From Epithemia pelagica (taxonomy: Eukaryota; Bacillariophyta; Bacillariophyceae; Surirellales; Surirellaceae): a stretch of DNA of 64,000 nt. Positions within the stretch are counted from its first letter, which is position 1, and every line of letters starts with the position of its first letter. Both the position numbers and the translations under genes were made by a program. The notes under the pieces are model-generated. The model did not search any database and was not told the DNA's origin. It worked only from the letters and a program-made list of their open reading frames with translations. This document shows, one piece after another, positions 30,245 to 42,302 of the stretch. Location of the stretch: positions 2,418,001-2,482,000 of the forward strand of contig OX337229.1 in the NCBI GenBank assembly GCA_946965045.2, in the 5' to 3' direction.

Positions 30245-32281
30245 CGTTCCAACAAAAAGGAGTGATTTGGAGAATGATAATGTGATGATCCACAAGAGTA
30301 CTAATAGCGCGCGCCGTCTGTGGTCTTGGAACTCGCAAGTGTTGTTGTTGTGGGTCCTCTCCGAATCACCAAAGATCTCTTTGTGTATCAAGAGTGAATC
30401 TATGGATCACACGTGTGAGTGGTAGGAAACTTTAATTGTTCAGTCAAAACAAAGAGTACGAATTACGAGTATTCGTAGAGAGATGGACGACGACAAGTAC
30501 TCGATACTCGTTTGCCATTTGGGGAAAAGACAAGAACGTCTCTCACTCTTGACTCTTGATCGTCTCCCACCAACTTGCGGGGTGCAAAACATGAAAAATG
30601 TGTTCCCGAGAGAGCGGCAGGCGAGATCTGTGACCCGTGGGGCATAAGAAGAAATGGGACTGTCTCGGATGTGTACGACCGAAACCATCCCTTTTTCTAT
30701 TCGGAAGTAAGGCTGGCGCGGACATTATTTCTACAGGATGAAAATTTTGTATCCGTGCTCATTACGAGTACTCATACACTCGAAGAAGACATTAACGCCA
30801 TTCGTAATCGAGCAGTGAATAGCCCGGTCCCATAAACGGAGCCAACTATACACTGCTCCCATAACTTTGAACTCATCTCTAGCTTGAAATATAGACGTCA
30901 TTCCAAATGTGAACCTATATTATGAAAGTTTAGGAATTTTCAAGCATTTTGATATAAGATAGTGTACAGCAAAAAAACCATCATCATCGTCGTTTTGGCA
31001 CTCGAAGTTGGAGTAAAATTTCACGTTTTCGCGTCACCTCGTCTTGGACCCAACTTTGACCTCCTACAACTCCTCCTACAATCATATTTGAATGCAACCA
31101 GTCTCCATTCTGGCTCATTATATTACCAAGAACAGGTCTGTGTGTTTACATAACATTCCAAAGCACCACTGGCGAGCAATTCACAATTTCCTCTCTCAGA
31201 CCCCTGTTTCTGTGCTTTACAAGCTCCATCCCTTTTTGACGCATTGATCCACTCCTTGGTCAACTGTTGCCCTCACACTCTATCTGCCTTGACCATTTGA
31301 CTCTGTATCTTCCATTCTGACTTTGTTTGGTCTCATTGGACAACAATCCATGCCGTTTTGGTTGTCCTCCGTCATGGTCAGAAACGAGTTATTAAAAGCG
31401 ACTGAGATGACAAAAATCTTAATTCGTAGAAATATTCTAAAAGTTTGGGTTTTAATTCGTGTTAAGGCCGGAGCAGTATATGGGAGCAAACGTACTGCTC
31501 CCATAAGTTTTGAGGGAGCCAACCCGGTTGAGCTTAAAACCCGTTCTTTACGAATGGCGTTAAGATTCATTCCCACCCCGCACGTCCGTGGCCCGTCGCC
31601 TGATAGAAGTGACCGGAACGCGATCAACAGTTAAACTACACTTCGTGACCCAAGCCAACATCGTAGGAGTACTTGCCTACTGACAGCTACTTGACTTGCT
31701 CTCTATGCTGATTGAAATTATGACATTCTACGAGGAAGAAGGATCTACAACTTCTCAACAAACGGTGCAGCACACACCATGGGGGTGGAAAACAACAGAC
31801 TTCTTATGATGTCTTGAGGGTAGCCCCCGACCATTTCACGCTGATCACACGAGTATAACACGAGTGGAAAAACGAAGACAATTGACACACTTAGGACTTC
31901 AGAGAAAACCTGTAGTTCATGAGTTTCATGCTTCTGCAGAAAGCAGAGCTTTCATGTCGAAAATTCTCACGATTCCGCGGGTATCCGATTATGTGGACAA
32001 AGTCCGGTCGGTGGACTCGCAGCAAATTGGAACGGCATCGACCGGTGCGACACCATACCGGGTATACGGACAGACTCTTTGACCGTTAGCTTTGATTTGG
32101 TCATCGAATCTTTCGCCGCTGTTCTCCGCCGCCATGTTCGAGAGATTGGCAATTGGCACGACCACAACGCAGATTTGCAGAGAGAAGTGTGAATCGACAC
32201 TCTTGGGGATAGATATCGGTTCAGCTTTCCTTTTCCATTCATTGACCACGACGAAACTTCGTAAGACTATCAGCAATCACC
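30245..32281. other. Divergent spacer carrying a TIR element
   Basis: About 2 kb without a supported gene. It contains an element bounded by a 16-bp perfect inverted repeat (30792-31563). The rest holds the promoters of the CTL gene and the CRAL-TRIO gene. Confidence 0.55.
30792..31563. mobile_element. Probable 772-bp TIR element (MITE-like)
   Basis: TTAACGCCATTCGTAA at 30792-30807 recurs as its perfect reverse complement at 31548-31563. Inside each end the similarity continues in patches (ACTGCTCCCATAA at 30852 region and 31493 region). No transposase is encoded. The terminal TTAA at both ends could be a duplicated target site of piggyBac type or part of the repeat. This is inferred from structure alone. 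Confidence 0.6.
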
Positions 32282-33246
32282 ATGGCTTCGAGCGACGCAA
32301 CGGAAGGACAACAACCCGATCAATACGGACAGCTCCATCCGGTGGAGACACCCGAATTGATTTCGCGCAAACAAGTGGACTTTGAAAGGGAATTGTCCAA
32401 ATTGATGGAAAGTCTGCCGGATCAAGAATTGCATGGTTTGAAGCAGGCTCAAGAAAAATGCCCTCAATTGTTGACAGATGACTTTAAACTTTTGTTTTTA
32501 CGATGTGAAGTATTCAATGCTGATGTAAGTAGATACGGTGCTTGTTACACGACTTTCAAACACCTCGTCTCACATCTGAGGCGTGTCTTGCACATTGTAT
32601 GGTATAGCTGGCCGCCAAACGCTATGTTCATTATTGGGAGAAACGCTTGGAGATTTGTGGTCCAGAGCGTGCCTTTTTACCCCTCACATTGGACAAAGCC
32701 TTGCGGGACGATTGGACTGCCCTGACGATGGGATTTGCACAAGTGATTCCCAATGTTCAGGATCCAAAGGGTCGCTCTATATTGTTCATGAATCCTGCCA
32801 ATCAAGATAAGACCAAATACGATCGCAAAAGCATGGCTCGAGCCGTCTGGTACATGGTACATGCGGCCTTAGTGGACAATCCCGAGGCCCAAAAACATGG
32901 TCTAGTCTTTGTCGGCTATGGTCGGGATGCCAAGTTTTCGCAATTTGATCGTGAGTTGGGCAAACTCAACATGACTAGTTTGCAAGGGGCCATTCCGTTG
33001 CGATTGTCAGCCATGCACTTGTGTCGGCCACCCAGCTTTTTCAAAATCATTTTTGCCTTTATGAAACTCTTCATGAAGGAACGGGTCAAGAAACGCATGT
33101 TGGTGCATTTTGGATCGACGGAGCAAGTGCTGGAAAAACTTGCGGCCTATGGTCTGACCAAGGACGTTTTGCCTACTGAACTGGGTGGAACAGTCAAACT
33201 TGATCTTGTTCAGTGGCTAACGGAACGCAAAGCGCAAGGCAAATAA
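32282..33246 (+). CDS. CRAL-TRIO (Sec14-like) lipid-binding protein
   Basis: Exons 32282-32524 and 32608-33246, with an 83-bp GT-AG intron in phase 0, giving 293 residues. The N-terminal helical part (1-110) matches the CRAL-TRIO N domain. The lipid-binding domain includes VGYGRDAKFSQFDRE, LSAMHLCRPPSFFKIIFAF and the diagnostic end LPTELGG. The family transfers or senses phosphoinositides, phosphatidylcholine or other small lipids. No signal or membrane segment is seen, so it is cytosolic. The stop is followed at once by AATAAAG, a possible polyadenylation signal. Confidence 0.87.
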
Positions 33247-35282
33247 AGAGCAAGAAGATGCATCGACTACATGAGGCTGTTATGGGGATGCTACATAAAT
33301 CTATGTTGAACGTAAGTGTTTTGGCTCTCTGAGGCCACAGACAGAATCCTATTTGATTGATTGACAGAAGACAACCGTTTACTATTTTTACAGTGAGTCA
33401 ATGGCGAGGTTCTGTCTGCCCAGAAGATAAAGGGGCACTGAATGGTAGCGATTTGGAACAGTCAATGAGATGCCTTAAAAGGCACACAACTTGTCATGAT
33501 GGATGGGGGAAAGCCCATGAAAGCAATCCTTAGTATAATGGTGTGGCCTTCCTTCCTTCAACATTTACGCTGTCTTTATTGTTAGTCTATTGAGTAGAGA
33601 ATTGGAACGAGGTTTCTTCAACAATTTGTCGACAAGTGGTCATGTTCCCGCACATTTCCATAATGACCCTACTTGTATCATGAACACAGGCAAAGCACTC
33701 CGAGGAATATTTGTTCGTGTAGAGTGCATATCGAAATCCACATCATTCCAGGTTGTTTGGGGAGAGTCTTGTTTTGAGATGCTTTTGGGGTTTTCGGCTA
33801 CCGTCACTTTTTGGTCTTTGTAGAGGAAAAGAACGACTGCACTCTCTTGATGTTCACAAACATTTCGCCAACTTTGCCATCCCCCACACGATTCCGCAAC
33901 ATTTACCGCAAGACTGCCTTGCAAGCAACTTTCTCCGTCGAACGAAGCCGATGGAGTTTAGCGTATTCCAAACAGAGAAGTGAAACATGATAGGAGTTGT
34001 CGTTTGTCCTTAGTCAAGTCCATCCTCAATCGGCACGAGGCGGGGTCCAAGTCAACCAAGGAATCCTTGTCGTTCAACAGACCCTGATGTAGTTGACGCA
34101 AGATCAAAGGAGATCCTAACGTACCGCCCATACTATGACGTGCACGAATGTCGGGGATTTTGTTTGCAGCAGAGAGAATCGTTGTTGAACAACGGACTGG
34201 CAACGACTTTTGATGATGGTCAGTAAATGGTCCAGTTGCCGCGAACAAAACGCCAATCAACTACACGCAGAAGCACCGACTATGTCGATTGACATGACTA
34301 ACGTTGTACAATTTATCTCGAGTAACCCAAAGCTTTTACATTGAGTGTTCCCACAATGTCACATGCTGCCAAGAATAAACCTATGTTAAGCATATTTGTC
34401 ATGTTAAGTTGACGTGAGGTGATGCTGAGCTTCTTGCACGAAAGGATACGCAAGCATAGGATGAAACTTTACTAAATCCACTTATCACCAACTCAGTACC
34501 TTTAATTCGTACTACCTATTTCGTCGAGTAGTCTTTTAAGAAAGATGGGTCTGTTTCTTTGATCAACCAAAACAGAATCTCGAACAACGAAAACAACAAG
34601 GAGACAAAGGAAGAGCTTCCGTAGTTCACCACGTAATCTGTCAGATCATTATCGAACGGATTCGCCTTGTAAGGTCAACAAGTGCATCATGCGAAAGTGA
34701 TGAATTCGAGAAGAATGACGCGTTCTTACTGTTTCGTCATCGTCCCCCTTGTCTTTGTTGTCTCGCATGGTTCAGAAGTCGCTCAGATTTCAGTCGCAGA
34801 GCAAAGCGACCCAGGTACGGGATCACGACACGACAGACGCACGGCCTGTCACGCCTACACGAGCCGGGAGGAGTCATTCTTTGTCCACTATTTTGGTCAC
34901 ATACAAGAACGCTTGCATTGCCCCATCCGCACTCACAAGATAAATACAAAAATTGTTTCGGGACCAAGACCATAATTTCAAAACGAAGTGTACTGATTAA
35001 AGTAGACCTAACGGCTAGTCTTGTTGGCATCAGTCGAATGAGCAGTGGAGACGCCCTCACATTTTGGCCAATCGAGATGGCTGTGTCTTGTTCACATTTT
35101 GAGACGCTTAAAATCGACAAGATACGATTCCCTTTAGCTTGTAAGGTACTTGTCCATTATCTTCAATCGACATCATCTCGCAACTCTTGAATTTCTTATA
35201 GTTCACACGGTGCAGTTACACCGAAAACAAAAAGCTTCATCTGGTTCAAACAAAGACAAGAAAACGCTCAGCAAGTTCCGAT
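33247..35282. other. Long spacer with no supported gene
   Basis: About 2 kb. One open frame at 34682-34975 (+) begins with a signal-peptide-like stretch and ends in SRHDRR; its layout resembles the first exon of the next gene (signal peptide then GHDRR), so it may be a relic or a separate small secreted product. Evidence is weak. The rest shows only short unsupported frames. Confidence 0.4.
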
Positions 35283-36999
35283 ATGTACACCATGAGAAGG
35301 AACAATTATCTCGCCATTTTGCTTTATCTGTGGTGTGGTGTCTCCGTCGACGCGAATGTGGCTTCCTCAGTTGAGAGCGGCCATGACAGGCGACAGAATG
35401 TTGCTCAAGAACCAGATTTGATCAACTCAATCAGCAGCAACATTCACTTGCCACCGAAAGCGTTCGCCAGGAAACTTGCAGATGTGCCGACTCCGCCAAC
35501 CAAAGGCAAAGGCAATTCAAAGGGCAAAGGAGACGCTCCATCAAAAGGAAAAGGTAAAGGCAGAAGCAAGATGAGCAAGGATGGTGGTTCTGGCGATGAT
35601 GACTACGAGAAGGGCAAAGGCAAGAAATCAGGCAGTCTGTCACCCACACGTTCTCCCACTATCTCAAAGGGCGTGACCAAGGGTATGGATATGGGCAAGG
35701 GTAAGGGTAAGGGTAAAGGAAAGGGCGATAGCAGTGGCAAAGGCAAAGGCATGGGAAGTTCAAAGGACGACAAGGGCAAAAAGTCCACGAAGGAGTCGAA
35801 GTCATCCAAAGCCAAGCCTACATCGAAACCCGTACAAGACGTACCCACATTCGCTCCTACGGACCCTGAACCAAGTACATCACCTCCAACCTCAGCACCG
35901 ACAATAAGTAAGTTCGTCGATTCCGGATATCGTTCGCTTCATGACACAAATCTAACCGCAATGTATTTCATACGTTTTAGTCACAAGTCCACCAACAAGC
36001 TCTCCTACTGGCAGTGACTTTGAGACCTTTGAGTATGATCCCTATGAAGTGTTTTACACGGTTGATCAGAGTCGATTCATTCTTCCCAACGAATATATTG
36101 AAATGGCCAATGTGACAACGGTCTATCTCCAAGAGTATTTTACAGAAGAGTTTGAAAATGACACGGACGTGAACTTTCGAAGTGTACTCTCCTTGTTTGT
36201 TGACGATGAGTTTAGCTTTGGTGACCCTGTAGCTGTCGAGTTCAATACCACGTTAGAGTTTGGCCCAGGTCGCATACCGACTGATTCGGAGTTGAACCTC
36301 CTTATTGAAGAGGCCTACACGGGTGACAACGAAGCAGCATACAGGCAGTTTCTCTTCGACAACCTTTTTAGTACAAACGCATTCAAAGAGACAGAGGAGA
36401 CTTCATTCGCTTTCATCGAACCGTCGGAAGAAGACGTAGAAACCCAAGGCACCGAAGATACTACAACACAAACCACTACAACTGTCGAACAATCCAAAGA
36501 GTCGAATACCCTCGTTTATGTGCTGGGCGGTGCCGCTGCCGGTGTGGTGGCCTTTGTTGTCTTTGTATTTGGTATCAATGCCTACGATCGGCGGCAAGAA
36601 GAGGAAGAACGTTTGCGCTCGGGAGAGAAACAGTCAGTGAGCAGTCAAACAGATATGGACACTGCATCTGCTTCGGCTTCCCAATGGGATTCGACAACAT
36701 TGGCGTCGATAAGAGCTTCGAAGATCCGCCAACATTCTTTTGCACCAAGCAGCAACGGCAGTACGAGCGATAACATTCATGGTCATGAAGCTGGAGATGG
36801 GAACTTACATTTCCAACATCTCGCTGCCGCGGATTCATACGAAACATCTCATGGGCCTGAACTAGGGGACGACGACGCCAGCGAAGCCGAATACTTCAAC
36901 GACGAAATAGTCGAAAGTGAAAGATTTTCAGATATTCCTCTTTCCAGAGAAGCTGAGGACCAACTGTCACAGCCCGTTGACCGAGGAGTGTATTCATAA
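35283..36999 (+). CDS. Secreted K/G/S-rich (silaffin-like) single-pass membrane protein
   Basis: Exons 35283-35907 and 35981-36999, with a 73-bp intron (GTAAGT...TTTTAG) in phase 1, giving 547 residues. Met4 is an alternative start. A signal peptide (1-about 25) leads to a Lys/Gly/Ser-rich region (70-190) with many KGKGK and SKxSK motifs, like the Lys-Ser-rich silica-associated silaffins. A Pro/Thr/Ser linker follows, then a globular extracellular domain (about 225-375: YDPYEVFYTVDQSRF to LFDNLFSTNAF) with a SEA-like appearance, one TM (LVYVLGGAAAGVVAFVVFVF, about 397-418) and a cytosolic Ser/Asp/Glu-rich tail. A cell-surface or silica-deposition-vesicle role is an inference from composition. 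Confidence 0.75.
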
Positions 37000-37600
37000 C
37001 CATTTGTGATGTGAAGGCCCTTCTTAGACGAATCGGATGATGATGCTCAATGCACTCAAGCATTTGTGGATGAAAGGCTCACTGGAGGTAGAGGGAGGGA
37101 GGGAGGTCTTTCTAATATTATATGTATTGTTTTGTCGCAATGTTTTTCGACAGTCGGCATGATCCCGATTGGCACAAGGAAGAAGGAAACTTGAGAAAGG
37201 AGGACCAGCAAGAAGCTCACACGTACGCAAATCACACAAGCACACAGCACACACGAGAAAAATATGGGGTCTTCTGTTCTTTTCTTATACTTCTATATAG
37301 TTCTTATGTAAAACTAGAAAGTGGATCAATTTATTACGGATGTGCTTTTAGTCAAGACTCTGTAGTTTGACAAACATCCCAACGGTGGTGCTCTCAATAG
37401 AAGCAAGCCTATTAAGCAAAATATCAATTGGTTACTGTTTGGAGAGATATAGCAGGTCGGAACTATCTACTGCCTGAAGACCGGAAACGAATCAAGAAAC
37501 GTGCCTCTGTCCTCTTGTGTATTAACTTCTTGGTCTAAAAGTCTATTTAACACTAACATGCATCATGCTCCACAGTTCATAGAGACCGGCGGCTGGTCCA
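37000..37600. other. Convergent 3' spacer
   Basis: About 600 AT-rich bases; no supported gene. Confidence 0.45.
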
Positions 37601-39967
37601 TCATCCATGGGCTGCCGCAATGGATGGTAGGGCGACCGTCAGGGTCAAGGAGTTTGTATTCTTGGGACTAGAAGATGGTGATGAGGTTGTTGACGACGGC
37701 GAGGAGGGAGTTTGGGACAAGGTGGACGACGACGACGACGGCAGCGGCGGTGTTTCGTGTGGTGGTTCCACACATGTGTTGCAACTGTTGTGACTCCGTG
37801 CCGCACTGCGGGATGTCAAGTCGTCGACTGTATTTGACGTTGGAGCACTTTCTGGTGGACATGTAGTAACATCTTCCAACTTTTTAATCGGAGACACCGA
37901 GTGACATGGTCCAGCAGCGCTTTCCACAGCATTGTTCACAAAGGAGGAATCGACAGGATTTTGGTTTGACAGCGATTCGTCCGAAATGGCTCCTTGGCTG
38001 CTCTCCTTGAGTTGGTCTTGCACTTTGGTCGCGATAACATCGCTGTTCCCTTCCCTCGGTCCGTTCGCGTCTCTTTCTATCGCGCTTCTACCGATGCCTT
38101 CTTCCAATGTCATGGGTGCAGATGTTGGTCCTGCTGCCGTATCGTCAACAGGGCTACTTTTTTGGTATTCCTTGTTCTCCTTTTCCAATTTTTCTCTTTT
38201 TGTTTCGACTGGACCAAAAGGTTGGACAGCGCACGGTAATGTTTCGGTGGTATTCGTGGAGTCAGTCTCTTTGTGCGGAAAAGTGGAGGGTTCATTAAGT
38301 GGTTGCGATTGTGTGTGTTCTTGTTGTCGTTGGTCGTGTAAAGCCTTTTCTTTTTCCTCATTCTGAGGATCTTGTTCCTGCTCATTAGTGTTATCGTTAA
38401 CTTCATCTGGAACCGGTTGATGTTGTTGTTCTATTTGTTCTTGATCGTATTGATCAGCCTCCGCTTTTGTCACAACTCCCAATATGGAATGATAGACCAG
38501 CCATCCCGTTGGATACTCCTCGTCCGACAAGAAAGCAGGTGGCAGGGAGGAGGCATCCGACTCATCGTCGTCATTCAAGGCAGCTTCTGTGACAATGGTT
38601 TCAGATACCAACGTCGACTCCTGATTAGAAACCACAAGTTCCAATCGGGGAAGGGGATCCCCTCCTCCCAAAATGGAGGAAGACGATGATGATGAACCAA
38701 ACAAGAAAGAATCCTTCTGGTTGTTCTTGTTGTAGAATCGCCCCATGTCCTGTCGGTCGTCATTATCCTCGTGTTCCATCCCCAATGTGGCAGTCATCCA
38801 ATCATCCTCATCATCGTGCAAATAAAAGGGCGAATTGTCTCGTAGCGTCATCCACATTCTACTGGATTTGATCGTAGTTGCTGGATGCAGTATGAGTCGT
38901 CGCATCCATTCTTGAATGGATTGCAACTGTCCATACAAGGACTGCAACAACTCCATACACCACGTCCATAAAACTTCGTACCAAGGCACTCCAGAGGACG
39001 TGACTTGCCAGGTCAAGCGACGGAAAGGATCTAATGGTTCAGGTAGAACAAAAAACAACAGAAATAACACAAATCACCGGAAAGGGTCGAGAAATCCAAA
39101 CCAGGCAACAGCCAACGCGTCCATCATTGCAGTTAACACCAACACATAATTCAGCAGTGAGTTGTGCGCGAGATGGTCCGCACAGCAACCAGGTGAACCA
39201 AAGCCGACAATGAATGAAATATTGATAAAATAAAGAACAATACCACAATCAAACAATCCCAAAAGACGCATCAAACGACGTTTTCACACAAAGAAACACA
39301 GACCGAGAACCAGAAAAAAGACAATACGAGGAGAGATCATGTCAGAGTGCTGCACACTTGTTTGCCCTCGCACGCACTTGCCAAACACGGTCGTACCTTG
39401 CAAGTGTTGAATCACTACAATTGCAATCAAGGTCCATAGAATCGCCATGGAGGGCCGTGTCCAAAATTCCATCCATTCCCAATACGAGGAGGAGGTTACA
39501 GGTGGAGTAGTCAATGTCGAAGTTGTTTTACGAAACGGTACTTTGGCTCTGGGGGACGAGGACTGTGGTGAAGCGTTCCATGAAGGCATCCCTTCTCTTC
39601 TTTCAGAACCATAGGATGGAAAGGATGAGGCCTCTGGCTCCCAGGTAGGCCAGGAATCTTCTCTTGCGGAGCTGTAGTGTCCATGATGTGAAATAGTTGG
39701 TTCGTAGGGTTGTGGTTGGAGATTGGGAATGGTATTGGGAACGGGTCGTATTGGGTAATCCTCTTGCAAGGGATACCGCAAATCATCCGTCAATTCTGGA
39801 CTTGGTAGTGTCGTAGAAGATTCCGATGCTGTTTGTGAGGATTGTGGAGTCCTTTGTAAAATGGTCTGCGCATCATCCTTGTCCGTAACTCGAGTGGAGA
39901 AAAACTCGTCCGGAGGGAGGTGAATTGCTTCCTCCTGATTGTCGTTGTCGAGAGTATGATGTTCCAT
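37601..39967 (-). CDS. Unrecognised single-pass membrane protein
   Basis: Exons 39967-39397 and 39030-37601, with a 366-bp GT-AG intron in phase 1, giving 666 residues. The join CAAG|GTACGA to CCATTAG|ATCC restores one frame across the boundary. The last 317 bases of the intron hold no other AG, which supports this acceptor. The N-terminal 170 residues are polar and Pro/Ser-rich. A hydrophobic segment (about 174-191, SMAILWTLIAIVVIQHL) spans the membrane, followed by an amphipathic Trp-rich stretch and a very long acidic, Glu/Gln/Ser-rich tail. I recognise no domain and no signal peptide. The family and role are unknown. Confidence 0.65.
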
Positions 39968-40673
39968 GATGGAAACACAAAACTGAACACAAGGTGTACA
40001 AAAGGTCCCACCGCCAAATTATAAACCGCACCAAATGAGGCGAGCACAGGCAGTTGTGTTTCTTACAACACACCCGTTCTCGTCTTGTTCCTGGAAAAGA
40101 AAGACTGACCGAACTTGTTGCTCTTGTGCTTTTGCCACTCCTTTGAGAACAGATGGGTTTGCAAGTATGGAGTCGGCTTGATGGGTGCTTTTTGAAACTC
40201 CTCTCCTCTTTTCTAACGTTTTGTTTTGTCAGTTGCGATGTGGTCGTCGGTTCAACTCCTTCCACGAAACACAATGATGATGGTGATGATGCGTTGTGTA
40301 CTGCTTTGTTGTGGTTGGTTGGTTGGTGGAGTGGTGGTGCACACACACACATGCAACAGGACTGCCTCAGTACTCTTCAATGTATAGTCAAAATATACCA
40401 TGATCCGAAGATTCTTCCGCCCGTCGGCGTACTGGCACACGCGCATGAAGCATGAATCCCCGCCGAGAAGCCGAGAACCTTCGCATGCATGCGCGTGAAT
40501 GTTTTTGACTACGAAGACTAAAACTAAAAAAGAGTAGGAGTAGGAGTAACTCCCTTCGTGAACGATGGAATTCTGTATCTCTAGGAGTATATTATAATCA
40601 TCTACCATATGCAATGCCAAGCATTGACATGACAAGTAGAGCAGGTGTGGTCCGTTTTCCTCCGTGCTGCTAG
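39968..40673. other. Spacer between minus-strand genes
   Basis: About 700 bases with no supported gene. It contains a short GAGTAG/GAGTAA repeat near 40535-40552 and TG/AC-rich tracts near 40320-40350. Confidence 0.45.
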
Positions 40674-41522
40674 CTAGTTGCCGTGTTCGTTAAAGGGGAT
40701 TACCATTATAGTGGAAGAGCCACCATGGTTCGTGTTTTGGTTGGGATTGGAGGTCTGCTGTTGGTTGGAAGTCGAAGAAGGAGGGGGAGCGAAAATGGGA
40801 TACGGCTTTTGCTTTTGTTGTTGTTGGTAGGTGGAAGGCGGAGGAGGAAAATTGGGAAACGGTTTTACTTGTTGTTGAAAGGTATATTCCTTCATGGCAA
40901 AGGGATCCTTGGGTTGGTCCGGTGGTCGTGGTAGCACTTCCCTCATTGGCTCGATTGGATCTTGTGGCTGTGGTTGCTGCCACGAGGACTTGGAGGGAAT
41001 GTGCAAGCGCTGTTGTGGAGAAGAGTGCGATTCGGGATGCTCTCCCTGGTACGGTACAATGGGAATTTCGTAGCTTTGGCTCACTTGCACGGACGAGGAT
41101 TCCTGTTGTTCTTGTCGTTGTTGCTGTGAGGATGAAGAAGACGACGACGAAGAAGAAGAAGAAGCAGTACCAGCAGCTCCTGCTGGTGTCTTTAGGGAAT
41201 CACTTGGGCGGTATCCGAGACTTTGCAAAGATCGACGCCGTTGTAATGCTTCTGCTGCTGATACAGGTGACGAGTCGACAGAGGTCCAAACTCGTCCTCC
41301 GCGCAAAAAGGAGGCTTGCTTGGAATGGTCTTGTAGAATTGTGTCATCTCGAGTGATCGATGACGGCAAGTCGAACGACACAGGGGAGAAGGAGGAAAAG
41401 GTCGGTGGAGCTGCTTCCAAGAGAAACAAAACAAGCATGACAACAAGGATGGTGCAACTCAGGGAGATACTCAAGCTCCCACAATGCTGACATGACAAAC
41501 CACAATCACAAAGTCGCATCAT
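40674..41522 (-). CDS. Small secretory-type protein A with C-terminal TIMVIPF block
   Basis: The single-exon product has 282 residues. A Cys-rich N-terminal tail is followed by a hydrophobic segment (about 20-40, a signal anchor or signal peptide), then SFLRGGR, RRRSLQSLGYR, poly-Ser, Gln/Pro-rich stretches and the end STIMVIPFNEHGN. It shares four blocks, in order, with the gene at 42321-43070: LRGG, LHIPxSK, PKDPF and TIMVIPF. The linkers are low-complexity and diverged. The layout (signal, variable linker, conserved C-terminus) is that of secreted peptide precursors, but a C-terminal sorting or binding motif is equally possible. No known family is recognised. Confidence 0.65.
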   Translation of the reverse strand: MMRLCDCGLSCQHCGSLSISLSCTILVVMLVLFLLEAAPPTFSSFSPVSFDLPSSITRDDTILQDHSKQASFLRGGRVWTSVDSSPVSAAEALQRRRSLQSLGYRPSDSLKTPAGAAGTASSSSSSSSSSSSQQQRQEQQESSSVQVSQSYEIPIVPYQGEHPESHSSPQQRLHIPSKSSWQQPQPQDPIEPMREVLPRPPDQPKDPFAMKEYTFQQQVKPFPNFPPPPSTYQQQQKQKPYPIFAPPPSSTSNQQQTSNPNQNTNHGGSSTIMVIPFNEHGN

Positions 41523-41988
41523 GTAGTCGATGATTGTCGTGACAATGGTTCGGTGCGAGCGACAAAAGAACCAACAATCAAATTTCTTTGTGTCCCTCGT
41601 CTTTGTTGCGACGAACTATGAAGCCGAGTTTAAACGCTTTGGCAACGGCAGCATCATCATCATCATCATTGGTTCAATTGTTTTTCTCTTGCGAGAACAA
41701 GAGGCAGCTGCTGTATCCACCGATGATGGATGATGATCGGTTCTGGCACTGGCATTGTCTAAATATCTTTTGGCGCAAAAGATACCCTCCCTCTAGTTTT
41801 TCCCCCACTCGCGTTAGCCAGAGCGCTGGCCCGCGCGAGAAGCCGGCCTGAGTGCTACTCAAGCTATGTTGGAAATGAATGATTCCTCACAGTCTTAGAG
41901 GGGATCTACTCCTGTAACGAGGGTAGCATGATGGTGCAAGATACGAACAGACGAAGGACTATGAATGTAAAACTGTACTCTCTCCTTT
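41523..41988. other. Spacer between TIMVIPF genes
   Basis: About 470 bases with no supported gene; it includes the promoter of copy A. Confidence 0.4.
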
Positions 41989-42302
41989 GATTATAGAGCG
42001 TCTCAATCAAAGGGAATGACCATGATGGTGTTGTTATTGGTAGGAGTAGGATTGCTGCTCTCCGTTCGGTTGTGACGATTGTGGTGGTGCGTGGAGAGGA
42101 TGTGGTGAGGACGTGGTTGCTGCTGGTGCGGTTTTGACTTGAGAAAGGGATCTTTTGGTTCGAGTGGTGGGGGAGGAAGTGATTGTTGTTGAGCTTGATG
42201 CGAAGGTGTGGTTTTCGAGCCGGGAATGTGCAACGGTGGAGAAGAGACGGAAGATGAGGACGACGATTGTGGCTTGGAATAAGGTGAAGACGGTTTCGTC
42301 AT
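41989..42302 (-). pseudogene. Partial tandem copy of the TIMVIPF gene 3' part
   Basis: This stretch repeats the 3' portion of the next gene (42321-43070) with an offset of 318 bp, including the stop codon and the bases after it (TTATAGAGCGTCTC at 41991 and 42309). It encodes about 100 residues from MTKPSSPYSKPQ to TIMVIPFD, without the signal segment. The frame is intact from an internal ATG. It is most simply a tandem partial duplication and is not expected to give a secreted product. Confidence 0.7.

Noticed and set aside
33590-33983. Overlapping short frames on both strands
   Set aside because: No conserved motif or start context; likely chance frames in a spacer.
39074-39274. Open frame with hydrophobic segment as a middle exon of the gene at 37601-39967
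   Set aside because: Its end cannot be spliced in phase to the next exon, no AG precedes it within the needed range, and direct joining of 39397 to 39030 restores the frame perfectly.
40251-40262. tRNA B-box-like GGTTCAACTCC
   Set aside because: Flanking bases cannot form a T-arm or acceptor stem.
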